Shown here piece after piece: positions 20,876 through 30,300 of a DNA stretch of 64,000 bases (within the stretch, counting starts at the first letter, position 1; each line of letters starts with the position of its first letter). The notes below the pieces were generated by a model. It was not told where the DNA came from. It worked only from the letters and a program-made list of their open reading frames with translations, and searched no databases. Both the position numbers and the translations under genes were made by a program. Source of the stretch: Plazaster borealis (Eukaryota; Echinodermata; Asteroidea; Forcipulatida; Labidiasteridae); NCBI GenBank assembly GCA_021014325.1, contig CM037461.1:5857501-5921500 (forward strand), written 5' to 3'.

Positions 20876-21590
20876 GTTACCAACAGCTCCTACCATCGAA
20901 ACAACTGAGCGATTGTATCCCGTTCTTGAGCCTGAAGACAACAACGCAGGCTCTAATTATCGCTTGACTGAAATCCGCAACCTCGAACGCAAACTTGAAA
21001 AAGAGATAGAAGACAGAAGAAAGCTGTACAAAAAGTACCGTAGATCTATCAATATCGTTGATGGTATTGACACAGTGTTGATTATATCCTGCCTTGGAAT
21101 GGGAGCTACTGGTGTAGGGTTGCTCTCCACAATTATAGCCGCGCCTATTGTCATTGCACTTGAAGCAGCTGCAGGTGTTTGTGGTCTTGCCGGTATTGTC
21201 GGTAAGTTCGTCTCTCGGCGGCTCCTTGTAAAAGCTAAAAAACACAATGAGATTCGTGTTCTCGCTCTATCTAAGCTCAACAGCGTTTCAGATGTGATCT
21301 CACAAGCGCTACAAGATGGGCACATCTCCCCTGAAGAGTTCAAGCTCGTAATAAACGAAATAAATAAATATCGACAAATAAAAGCTGATATTCAGAAAAA
21401 AAGCCGCAAAGTATACGCAGCTCAAACCAACGAAGTAGCAAAAAAACGAGCTGATGGCCGAAGCCCGAGCTTCAATAATGAAAGAGCTTGCGGCAACGAC
21501 ACTGAAATAAAGTGCGGTTGCTTTGCCAGTTTTAAATTCAGCCGTGGTAGCAAACTTAACGAACCTCCACCCAGTTATTCACAAACGTAA
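20868..21590 (+). CDS. Two-TM late membrane protein (copy A), C-terminus shifted
   Basis: It starts at ATG 20868, overlapping the previous stop. The N-terminal part is Pro/Thr-rich, followed by a charged helix (ERKLEKEIEDRRKLYKKYRR). Two hydrophobic segments follow (VLIISCLGMGATGVGLLSTI and APIVIALEAAAGVCGLAGI), then a helical C-terminal region (KLNSVSDVISQALQDGHISP). One extra A near 21445 relative to B puts A into another frame, which ends with a PPPSY motif; B's frame would end LAATTLK. A virion membrane or assembly role is inferred. Confidence 0.6.
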   Translation: MPKLPTAPTIETTERLYPVLEPEDNNAGSNYRLTEIRNLERKLEKEIEDRRKLYKKYRRSINIVDGIDTVLIISCLGMGATGVGLLSTIIAAPIVIALEAAAGVCGLAGIVGKFVSRRLLVKAKKHNEIRVLALSKLNSVSDVISQALQDGHISPEEFKLVINEINKYRQIKADIQKKSRKVYAAQTNEVAKKRADGRSPSFNNERACGNDTEIKCGCFASFKFSRGSKLNEPPPSYSQT

Positions 21591-21639
21591 ACGTCTACAG
21601 TTGGGTTCACTCATTGTGTATACCGTGCTACACTCCATC

Positions 21640-21785
21640 GTGTTCAACTTTCGTAGACGAAAGTTGAGGCGTTAAGGTTGGGGTCGCTGGCTGTGGGTCG
21701 AGCCCGCCAAGAGAGCGGGGCGAGCCCTATTAAAACCTAATTTTCGTATACGAAAATTTAGTAGAACCCCATGTGCTCTATTTGT
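21640..21785. repeat. Subterminal module with two palindromic units (Polinton A right)
   Basis: It contains arms AACTTTCGT/ACGAAAGTT at about 21647-21666 and arms AATTTTCGT/ACGAAAATT near 21740-21759. GCCCGCCAAGAGAGCGGGGC lies between them. The same module forms the inner part of both terminal repeats in copy B, so palindromes are part of the termini. Confidence 0.75.
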
Positions 21786-22084
21786 ATATATACTCCAACC
21801 TAAAAGTGGTCTAGAACCAGCAGCCCGCCAAGAGAGCGGGGCGAGCCCTATCAATAAAGCTGGGAGCAAACCCCATGTGCTCTATTTGTATATACCCCAA
21901 AGCAAGGTGGTCCAGAACCACATGTGCTCTATTGATATATACCCCAACCCCAAAGTGGTCAAAAACAGCAGCCCACCAAGAGAGTGCGGCGACCCCTATC
22001 AAAAAAGCTGGGAGCAAACCCCATGTGCTCTATTTGTATATACCCCAAAGCAAGGTGGTCCAGAACCCCCATAGTTCATACTAC
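21786..22084. repeat. Polinton A right terminal inverted repeat
   Basis: Inverse of 5294-5593, ending CATACTAC, followed by TCTTGA at 22085-22090. It contains the same TGTGCTCTATTTGTATATA modules. Confidence 0.8.
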
Positions 22085-22090
22085 TCTTGA
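22085..22090. repeat. Target-site duplication TCTTGA, Polinton A right
   Basis: Matches 5288-5293. Confidence 0.8.
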
Positions 22091-22194
22091 ATATTCATCA
22101 GTTTTTCAGGTCAAAGTGTACATAACAGTAATGTATTCTGAATGCTGCAATCTCATTGGCTGCTACCCAAATCGGTAGATGAGCTCCATTGGCC

Positions 22195-22345
22195 GTGTAC
22201 AAACTTCTGGCAGATTCACCAAGTCGGGTGTCACGATCCAAAATTCACTGGATTGGCAAATAAATGACACTAGAGGGCGCGCGTTACAACACTCACAGCT
22301 GATTACTGACTCGATTAGCACGAGACCCGACTTGAACCAAGTCTA
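22195..22345. repeat. Inner part of the right arm of the 22.1 kb transposon
   Basis: Inverse homology to about 4180-4395 (TTCTGGCAGATTCACCAAGT, CGACTTGAACCAAGTCTA). It is separated from the outer arm (23555-23870) by the foldback insertion. The 22091-22194 stretch holds nothing recognised. Confidence 0.5.
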
Positions 22346-23556
22346 TCTTACACTGGGCTATGAGACTTATAAAGGCTTTCTGTGGGTCACATCATGAGAT
22401 ACAGTGGCGTAGATCCGTGTTGAAAAATGGGGGGGGGTGTAAATGAGCATACATTACTAATAATTATGAGACTTTTGAAAATGCTCTCTGGTGTATTCTA
22501 AAAAATACTTTTTGAGAGTAACAATACATTCTCAGTATCTCTGAGGTGTCTGTTGAGCAAGTATATGGTTTGAAATGTAGGTAGGTTTTTTTCTCTTGAC
22601 TTTCACGCTCTCTCTTGAAACAAATTTGTGGTTTGTATAAGAGAAGCGTGCAAACAGTATCGTGAAGTGGGTTGACAATATATCTTTCGACCCCCGGCAT
22701 TACGCCCGTTTTGAGGTGAGGTTATCATTTTACTGGTATAATTACTTGATCAAACGTGCCGGCAAATCCTAAATTAATGTCTTGGGAAAAGGGCGTTACT
22801 GTTGTTTATAGCAGGTTTTTGCTATTTTTTTAGTTACTCGCCTTATGAATGTTCAACAAAATTAATTTAAACACTGCCCAGGTCAGCGCGAATTAGTTAT
22901 TAGTGGATGCAGTAAAATTTGGACAGGAATTCAGAGGTGGTCATTAAGAACATTAGTTGATCAGTTGTTTCATTAACTTAACTCTACGTCGGTCTCCGCC
23001 GTCGAAATAACAGAGGTTTGAAAAGATGGTTTAAAGTCTCGACAGTCGGATTAACAGAGGTTTGTAAAGATGTTTTATAGTCTCCACCGTCGGATTAACA
23101 GAGGTTTGTAAAGATGTTTTATAGTCTCCACCATCGGATTTACAGAGGTTTGTAAAGATGTTTTAAGGTCTCCACCGTCGGATTTACAGAGGTTTGTAAA
23201 GATGTTTGGTAGTCTCCACCGTCGGATTTACAGCTGTTTGTGAAGATGTTTTGCAGTCTCGACCGTCGGATTTACAGAGGTTGGTAAAGATGTTTTAAAC
23301 TTGTGAGACTACATCTTCACAAACTTCTGTAAATCCGACGGTGGAGACTATAAAACATCTTTACAAACCTCTGTAAATCCGACGGTGGAGACTATAAAAC
23401 ATCTTCACAAACCTCTGTAAATCCGACGGTGGAGACTATAAAACATCTTTACAAACCTCTGTAAATCCCCATTTTTCAACACGGATCTACGCCACTGTAT
23501 CTCATGATGTGACCCCAAGAAAGCCTTTATAATATGTCTCATAGCCCAGTGTAAGA
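22346..23556. mobile_element. 1.2 kb foldback element with inverted 44-bp satellite
   Basis: About 90-bp termini are inverted (22347-22436 and 23466-23555; CTTACACTGGGCTATGAG at the outer edges). Inside, a 44-bp unit (GTCGGATTAACAGAGGTTTG...) is repeated about six times directly at 23000-23290 and about four times inverted at 23310-23465. The homologous left arm near 4185 lacks it (empty site). 22437-23000 contains no gene. It could extrude as a large hairpin. Confidence 0.75.
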
Positions 23557-23996
23557 CTGTCTTCGGGGTTCACTCACGTTGTCTTTTGTGGGACTCTTTT
23601 GTGTCATTCGGTATGTCACAAGCACACCGTCTATTTATTCGTTTTTGAATAGCGCGGTAAGCATGCCAGGTGTTTCGTCATCGCTGAGGCTGATGCATGA
23701 ATATTCAACCTGCTAATGACTCACAATAAAGGCACCGTATTCAACGACCATCGTGCATGGAAATTTTGGGTGGAGCTATCCTAGGAGAGCTGTTCATTGG
23801 CTCTGACGTAGTCAACCGACCGACGAACGTTCAAAACCTAAGATCACTATTGAGCCCTTCGGCCAGAGCGTGACCTCTTGTGTACTGGCATATTCATGAT
23901 TTTATTCAATCCTTTTGAAAGAGTTCATAGAGTATGAAGCTGCCGGGATCCTGGGGGTTGCGGCGGGAATTTGAGGTTAGTTAAAGAAGGCTCCCC
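23555..23996. repeat. Outer right arm and terminus of the 22.1 kb transposon
   Basis: Inverse of 3868-4195, and at its end of 1864-1950. It finishes GAAGGCTCCCC before the TTA duplication. Confidence 0.65.
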
Positions 23997-24023
23997 TTAA
24001 ACGCCCGTCATAAAATGACTTAC

Positions 24024-24137
24024 CGCATCCCAACTCGTCCTCATTAAACTTGCAATCTCTAACCCCATCGCAAACCTGAGACGTATCATCCAAGCACTTT
24101 AGACCAAAGTCACATGCGTATTCGCCCTCGATGCATT
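24024..24137 (-). CDS. LDL-receptor class A exon (LDLa-2)
   Basis: A 114-bp exon with a CAG acceptor and GTAAGT donor, phase 1 on both sides. The repeat has six cysteines: CIEGEYACD, KCLDD and CDGVRDCKFNEDELGC. It pairs with 32570-32683 (same position in the second module). Part of the same extracellular multi-domain gene as the CUB exons. Confidence 0.8.
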
Positions 24138-24224
24138 CTGTAACATTCAATCAAATTTTGATATATTATGAAAAGTTCCAGCAGAATAATAAAAATTATA
24201 ATTATAATAGCAATCATCATCATA

Positions 24225-25095
24225 AAAATAATGCAACGGCCTGTATCGACTACGAGGAGGCGTATGACATGGTATCGCACACATGGATAATGGAATGTCT
24301 GGATATGGTTGGAGTAGCTGATGTAGTAAAACGTCTTCTAGGTGAGAGCATGAAGACGTGGCGAACAAATCTGACAGCCAACAATGATAGTCTGGGCAAT
24401 GTATGCATAATAAGAGGTTTTTCCAAGGTGACTCTCTGTGTCCGATGCTGTTTGTTCTTGCACTGATGCAGGACGAATGTAAGATATACCATCTGCTTGT
24501 TATGGACGATTTGAAGTTGTTTGCAAAGAATGGGGCTGAGATCGATTCTTTGGTTTAGACCGTCAGGATTTCCAGCTATGACATAGGGATGTAGTTCGGT
24601 CTGGAGAGAGGAAAAGGGGAACAATCCGATGGCATTGCTCTGCCAGATGGTGCGCAGATGAGGGATGTGGGTTAGGCGAGAGTTATCGGTATATTGGTGT
24701 ACTTGAATCGGACCATGTCCTTCACGAGGAATCAAAGGTAAGTCGGAGGACAGAATACATCAGGCTTGTTAAGAATTGTTTAGGGTATGAACTGAATGGG
24801 GGAGACGTAATAAAGGCGATTAACACATGGGCCGTGTCTTTGATGAGGTACAGTGCGGTTATCATCGAGTGGACTAAAGAAGATCTAGATTTAATTGACA
24901 GGTGGACAAGAAAACTAATGACCATGCATGGCATGCACTTGGCACCATACCCAAAGCACTGGGAAAACATCTAGATGAAATAAGGACAAATGTGAGGGTA
25001 GGTATGTTTCAGAAGGCGGCGCTTTTGGGAACAGCAATGATCCTGAGAAAGACCCTTGCGATCTAAGGCTACGTGACATAGCCCGACTCGAGGAC
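24225..25095 (+). pseudogene. Degenerate LINE reverse-transcriptase fragment
   Basis: Non-LTR retrotransposon RT motifs appear in shifting frames: CIDYEEAYDMVSHTWI, then FQGDSLCPMLFVLAL near 24420, then MDDLKLFAK at 24502. Several stops and frameshifts follow. Both ends are missing. It lies in the host intron next to the LDLa-2 exon; the paralogous intron at 32.7 kb lacks it. The clade is not determined. Confidence 0.7.
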
Positions 25096-25366
25096 TTAAC
25101 TAGCACACAAGAAAATGCGATGTTTTTTTGCATGCTTTGATAAAATAAAATAATAATAACATTAATTAAGTAACTTGTCAAATAAAAAATAAAAACACAT
25201 TTCATATAAAGGTGTTTATGTGTATTTTGTTTCGTCAAGGCCTTCATGGCTTAAGCAAAACTAGTAGCCGCGAAGTGTCGGAAAGTGGCGACCACATGCT
25301 TGCGTGCGAGTTGGGAATCAACAAGGCCTTTTCCAATAATAATAATACAAATAATAATAATAATAA
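25096..25366. other. Intron remainder, no gene
   Basis: AT-rich intron sequence. From about 25205 it matches the start of the intron block at 1 and 32820 (CGTCAAGGCCTTC-type), then breaks off at an (AAT)n run where the hairpin-bounded repeat is inserted. Confidence 0.45.
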
Positions 25367-27390
25367 CTAGAGATTAGTGTTTGTTGGAACAAACACTAGG
25401 TGTTCGGCTATCTTTGGGGGTCAGTGCTTTGTTAATGTGTGAGCTATATCATTGAATCGATGAACATTTTGTTGATAGCTTTGGGAATATCAAAGAAAGC
25501 AAGGGGTTCAACTTCTATGATTATTCGATAGTTTAAACAGGAAATAAATGCAACTCACAATATGAGTTTTCAAAAATAATAATAATCTTTTGTTAAGCCA
25601 AATTAGAAAACCGATGACGTCATTATGACGTTAGATAAGTTCTTATCGAGACATTGGTATTTAAGTATAAGCTTAAAATGTTAAGTGAAAAAACAAACTT
25701 GAACTTTCAAAGTGTTTTCAGCGAAAGAGTACACTATTTAATTTATTAGAAAGGGCAGAGGGTAAATTGTCCTTTTCATACAGAGCAAGATTTTTGCGCA
25801 CAAACGACTATCAGAAGAAAAAGAAGAACTAAAATTACACATCACGGCTTGAATGCATGCTAGGTTTCAGCTGGAACGTACATTGTTTTCCCGTAAATAT
25901 ACATCTTTGAAAAGTGCACCTTTTAGCCGACGTCACGCAAAGCTTGATGACGTCATGGTAATGCGATGTCAAATTCTAGATGTAACACATCCCAACTTGA
26001 ATACATGCAAGGTTTCAGCTCGATTGCACATTTTTTTCTGCATTTATCAATCTTGTATTACTGCAGCTTTAAGTTCACGCGATCCACGTGTGTATCGTCA
26101 AGAATATATCGCGATATTCGATAATATCACGATTAATTTTTGATAAAGTCAATCTTCTACAAAGCTCCAAAGAGCAAGTTGTAGAACCTACCGTCAACTA
26201 TCCACTTTGCTCCAATGACCTATTCTTCGGGTTTTACTCTAAACCTATGGGGTGGAAACCTGGGCCTATTACTTACACACATCTAATGTGTTAACTACTG
26301 TGCATGACAGACTGTTCTATATGTGTGCATAACTAACTAGATCACGCTACTCGCATGTATGCAACACGTGATAACACCCGGGGAGCGGAACGATCTCAAC
26401 ACTATAGCGCGTTGTACGTGTTTTCAGTGCAATTCTTTTCACACGCAATTTAATTTAAGAACGAGTCACTCGATACCGGATTTCAACCGGAAGTTAAGGT
26501 CAAATAGGTAACATGTCTGTGGAAAAGTTTGAGAGGATTTAAGGACAAACAACCTGATGTTAAAATTGTGAGTAAGGTGTTTGTAAAATGTATGAATATT
26601 TCTTAAAGTATGAATTTCGAACTTTTCAACTTCCGGCTTGAATAGGAAGTTGAGGTCAAACGGTATAAGACTATGTGTAGTATTTGCTTAATTTTTCAAG
26701 ACCTCTGCGATGATGTGTAGATTGTTATAATAGCTTTTGTACTTCTTGAGTTATACATTTTTAAAGGATAAACTTTGATTTACTGTATTTTAACACTTGT
26801 TGACGTCATCATGACGTCACAACTACTTGATGGAGGTTTTATTAAGGTCCTAACACGGTGTAAATTTGAAGTCGATCTGATATACAGAAGTAAATGTTTT
26901 TGCCGGGAAAGTAATTTTTAAAGAATTACACAAATGCAAACTTTGGCCTTTCGGTACGACCGGAAGTAAAAGTCATGTGAATTTGGCGTTAACTTTTTAA
27001 ATGTTGCCCGTGTCTTGATCTATCATATGCCCAAATATAAATATCATAGCTGTAATATTCAGCGACATACAGGCATTCGCATATGGTCACTTCTTTACCT
27101 TAAATGGCTTGTAACTTGACACCCGACGACGTAATCGTGACGTCACAACTTAGTCAGCCTCTGCTAGTTATGTTCTAACTACACATGAAGTTTCAAGTTG
27201 ATCGAAAAATTGCAAGTATGCGTTTGCTTCCGGACAAAGCCCACTGAGAAGTAAAACAAAGAAGAAGAAGAAAAAAAAACGAAAAATAACAAAGAGTTGT
27301 TCGGGCGGAAGGTCCGAACACCTGAACAAAAATAACAAACAAAAACAAAGAGTTGTTCGGGCTTAATGCCCGAACACATAACTATCCCTA
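25367..27390. repeat. Hairpin-bounded dispersed repeat unit, about 2 kb
   Basis: It begins CTAGAGATTAGTGTTTGTT with a short hairpin and GGTGTTCGGC. It carries TTCAACCGG..GAAGTTAAGGTCAA and TGACGTCAT blocks, and ends with AAGAAGAAG purine tracts and hairpins TGTTCGGGC/GCCCGAACA. The part 26190-27025 is duplicated at 33392-34200. It belongs to the same family as the array at 38.8-63.6 kb. No real gene is seen. Confidence 0.6.
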
Positions 27391-27394
27391 GAAA

Positions 27395-27570
27395 ATTTAT
27401 TTAATTCCCTCAAAAAAACTATTAAGTCCCCTCGAAATAATATTTATAGGAAATAAAATTATTTAGAGGGAACAAAATAGCATTTTGAGGTAACACAATG
27501 ATTTCGAGGGAACGTAATAATATTTCTAGGGGACGAAATAATATTTCGAGGGAACGAAATAATATTAATT
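27395..27570. repeat. Minisatellite TTCGAGGGAACGAAATAAT
   Basis: Imperfect tandem units of about 20-26 bp with the core GAGGGAACGAAATAATATT, each an imperfect dyad. Short and non-coding, in the host intron. Confidence 0.6.
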
Positions 27571-28013
27571 GTTTTTTACCCTTTTAGGTTATGTACACAT
27601 CTATATATCTTTTACCTGTCCCTTTAGGGCTCCGTACATAAAGACTCCAACATAAATGTGTTTTGGTTTTTGTGCAAATAATTAAAGTGCTGAAAGGTTA
27701 ACCAGCGACATTGCATAATAGGTTAATGTTAGCTGACCCAATTGCTAATAATTGGTTTGGAATTTTGCTATCCCGGGAGGGTAGCAGGAATCAAGAAACA
27801 AGGGAAAACATTAGAAGATACTGACAAGTTGGGAAAGGCATTTGTGGCTTTGCCACTCACGTGTGGTCTCCGGTTCCAGTTGCTTCTTGGCTACACTGCT
27901 GCCTAAACAACAAAGACCTCGACGAAAGGCTAATGCGTATCTAGATTTCATCGCTATGAAAAATGTAGTTTTCTAGACATACAATGATGTTCATTTATAT
28001 TATTTAGTCTTAC

Positions 28014-28382
28014 CGACTGTGTCATATGTAGATGCAAAGACGACCAATTTTTCAAGGAATGGGTAATCTCGTATACTCTGTACTACGATTGATAGTCTGC
28101 TTTCAATGGAGAACCGAATAATTGGAATAGCTGTTCCTGAACTCGAATTCTTTTCAAGGAGTGGAATTCCGTTTGCTATGTCAAGCCCATTATTCACTCT
28201 CATAACATAGTCAATTCCGATAAACTCCAAAATGTTCAACTTTATTCCCGTTCCGTTTGGTTTCCTCAACGTCCAGATGCAGCCAGATCCAGCTGTTGCT
28301 GGCAAGTAGTGAGTCTGGTAATCTGTAGTTATATTGAAAACTTCACTTCGACTCAACGAAACGTCGGCCTTACCGCAGATGT
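28014..28382 (-). CDS. CUB-domain exon (intact)
   Basis: A 369-bp exon (123 codons) with a CAG acceptor and GTAAGA donor. It encodes a full CUB domain starting ICGKADVSLSRSEVF and containing SGCIWTLRKPNGTGIKLN, IDYVMRVNNG and VFASTYDTVG. CUB domains mediate protein or carbohydrate binding in secreted or transmembrane proteins. The gene also has LDLa exons; the overall identity is not established. Confidence 0.8.
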
Positions 28383-28567
28383 CTGTTTTATAAAAGAAGA
28401 AAAGAAAAAAATATATATATATATAAATATGTTTAACTAGTAGGGGAGATGGCCAAACGGACCTTCGTCAGAGGCTTAAACAAGCACGAACACAAACACA
28501 TCCATTTATAGCAAAAAGAGGAGCAAGGGATTATTAGGGGGTAATATATATATATAATATAAAATAA

Positions 28568-29947
28568 GATCATTACATTGAATGTGCCACTGATCCCACT
28601 CAATCTTTCTCCCAAGATATCAGCGACACCCTGGCTAGAATTTATAATACCAATGGTATCGAGAAAGATACACTTAACTATCTCCTCCCACATGACCCCT
28701 GTACAGCAAGGTTCTACCTTCTACCCAAGATACACAAGCCCAATAACCCGGATAGACCAATTGTATCTGGGAATGGTAGCCCCACAGAGCGCATTTCTGA
28801 GTTTGTTGATAGCTTTCTCAAACCCTTAGTCTGCCGTATTCCTTCCTGCATCAAGGATACCAAAGAATTTCTCCACAAACTAGATGAGGTCAAGCACCAA
28901 ATACCTGACTCTGCCATTCTGGTTACTTTTGACGTTTCATCATTGTATACTAACATACATGAAGGCATGAGTGCATATGTCTCTGCCCTCAATGCTAGTA
29001 AACAATCCCGCCCCTCAGTGAGACATATTAAGGAACTCATCAGCCACATTCTCATGAAGAATATTTTTTCATTTTCTGACAGGCATTTTCTACAGGTACA
29101 GGGTACTGCCGTGGGTACCAAAATGGCACCCTCGTATGCTAACTTATTCATGTCTCAGTTGGAGGACAGACTCCTGTCCTCTGCCCCCAACCGCCCACTA
29201 GTTTGGTGGAGATTTATTGATGATATTTTCTCCATCTGGTGTGCTGGCAAGGACAGCTTGGATGAGTTTATTGACCATATAAACTCATTTCACCCCACCA
29301 TAAAGTTCACTACCGAATACTCTCTCACAAGTGTGAATTTTCTAGATGTTACCATAACCAAATCCCCTAATGGCATTGTCACGGATGTTTACAGTAAACC
29401 TACCGACACCCACCAGTACCTTCTCTCCAACAGTTGCCACCCTAGTCACTGTAAGAAGGCAATTGCTTACAGTCAGGCCTTACGTATCATACGTATCTGT
29501 TCCACAGATACCCTGTACAAGAGGCGCTCATCGGAGCTAAGTAAACACCTTGTATCTATGGGCCACAGCGAACGCAGGGTCCAACTTGCAATCAACGGGG
29601 CTCTCAACGTACCCCGTCATACTCTGTTGACCAACACGGGAGCTAAAAAAGCTCCTACCAATAGAGTCGCCTTGGTCACCACCTTCCACCCCAAACTACC
29701 TAAACTTTCCTCAATCCACAATAATAACATGACCATCCTTCACTCCTCCAACAGGTTACACTCAGCAATCCCTGAGATCCCCATGGTTGCATTCCGCCGT
29801 CCTAAGAACCTGGGTGACATCCTAGTCAGAGCCAAACTTCCCCAGGCACGGTCCGAACAGAACCCTCAACAGAAATACTGGGCTGTCACAAATGTACCCG
29901 TTCCAAATGTAGAACGTGTTTGTACATCAAGCCCTCACTTAAGGTGA
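28568..29947 (+). pseudogene. Penelope-type reverse transcriptase
   Basis: Open from 28568. Motifs visible are DPTQSFSQD, FYLLPKIHKP, DVSSLYTNI, GTAVGTKMAPSYANLFMSQL and the catalytic FIDDIF, followed by NFLDVTITKSPNG and VYSKPTDTHQYL. Penelope-like elements use this RT with a GIY-YIG nuclease for target-primed insertion. The reading frame changes once near 29880, just before a CHKC/CRTC linker that lies in the next gene's frame. The N-terminus may be truncated at the inverted terminal repeat. Confidence 0.8.
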
Positions 29948-30300
29948 AGATTCATATCACTGGCGCTTCATACAACATTAAGACCGACTCCCAATGTAGC
30001 ACACCTAATGTAGTCTATGTCATATCATGTAAGAGATATGGGCTACAATATGTGGGAGAGACTAAGACCAAACTCAGTCTTCGCTTTGCGAATCATGTCT
30101 CTTCCATAAAGACCAAGAAACCGTACCCAGTCTCTATCCACTTCAACAGACCCAATCATAGTGTCAAGGATGTTGAACTTCTGGTGATTGAAGCTTGCAA
30201 TGGTGATGACACACACCGCAAGCACAGAGAATCACACTGGATTCACCAACTCAAGACAGTCCAACCCTTTGGACTAAACATAAACACTGGTGTTAAATAA
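29884..30300 (+). pseudogene. GIY-YIG endonuclease domain of the Penelope-like element
   Basis: It is in a different frame from the RT because of one indel. It has a Cys-rich linker (GCHKCTRSKCRTC), then VVYVISCKRYGLQYVGETK with the GIY-YIG core variants YVI/YVG, then RFANHVSSI and HWIHQLKTVQPFGLN. It ends at TAA 30298. The domain itself has no visible break. Confidence 0.75.

Larger units (their letters stand above)
5294..22084 (+). mobile_element. Polinton/Maverick (adintovirus-like) copy A, degraded
   Basis: A 16.8 kb element with about 300-bp terminal inverted repeats and a 6-bp target duplication. It carries protein-primed PolB, a retroviral-type integrase, a packaging ATPase, a jelly-roll capsid gene and several late genes. 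These are the hallmark genes of Polintons, which are integrated virus-like elements of eukaryotes. PolB, MCP and integrase are all broken. Specific rearrangements are a 1 kb PolB deletion, a 0.4 kb tandem duplication, a 1,862-bp tandem duplication and a 1.1 kb transposon insertion. Orientation is given with the PolB end at the left. Confidence 0.9.
1864..23996. mobile_element. 22.1 kb TIR DNA transposon with nested insertions (TSD TTA)
   Basis: The termini are inverted (GGGAAGCCTTCTTTAACTAA at the left, GGGGAGCCTTCTTTAACTAA as complement at the right) and flanked by TTA at 1861-1863 and 23997-23999. The paralogous intron at about 32530-32560 reads straight through (ACTATTAAACGCC) and is the empty site. 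Longer inverted arms lie at about 3868-4395 (left) and 22195-22345 plus 23555-23870 (right). Without Polinton A the element is about 5.3 kb. A TTA target duplication and GGG termini suggest PIF/Harbinger, but no transposase is visible, so the class is inferred. Confidence 0.7.

Noticed and set aside
24225..25095. A functional reverse transcriptase gene near 24.3 kb
   Set aside because: Motifs are spread over different frames with several stop codons and both ends are missing.
25367..27390. Firm Helitron assignment of the hairpin-bounded repeat
   Set aside because: A CTAG end after a hairpin fits, but no TC 5' terminus, no Rep/helicase gene and no clean A-T insertion site could be shown.
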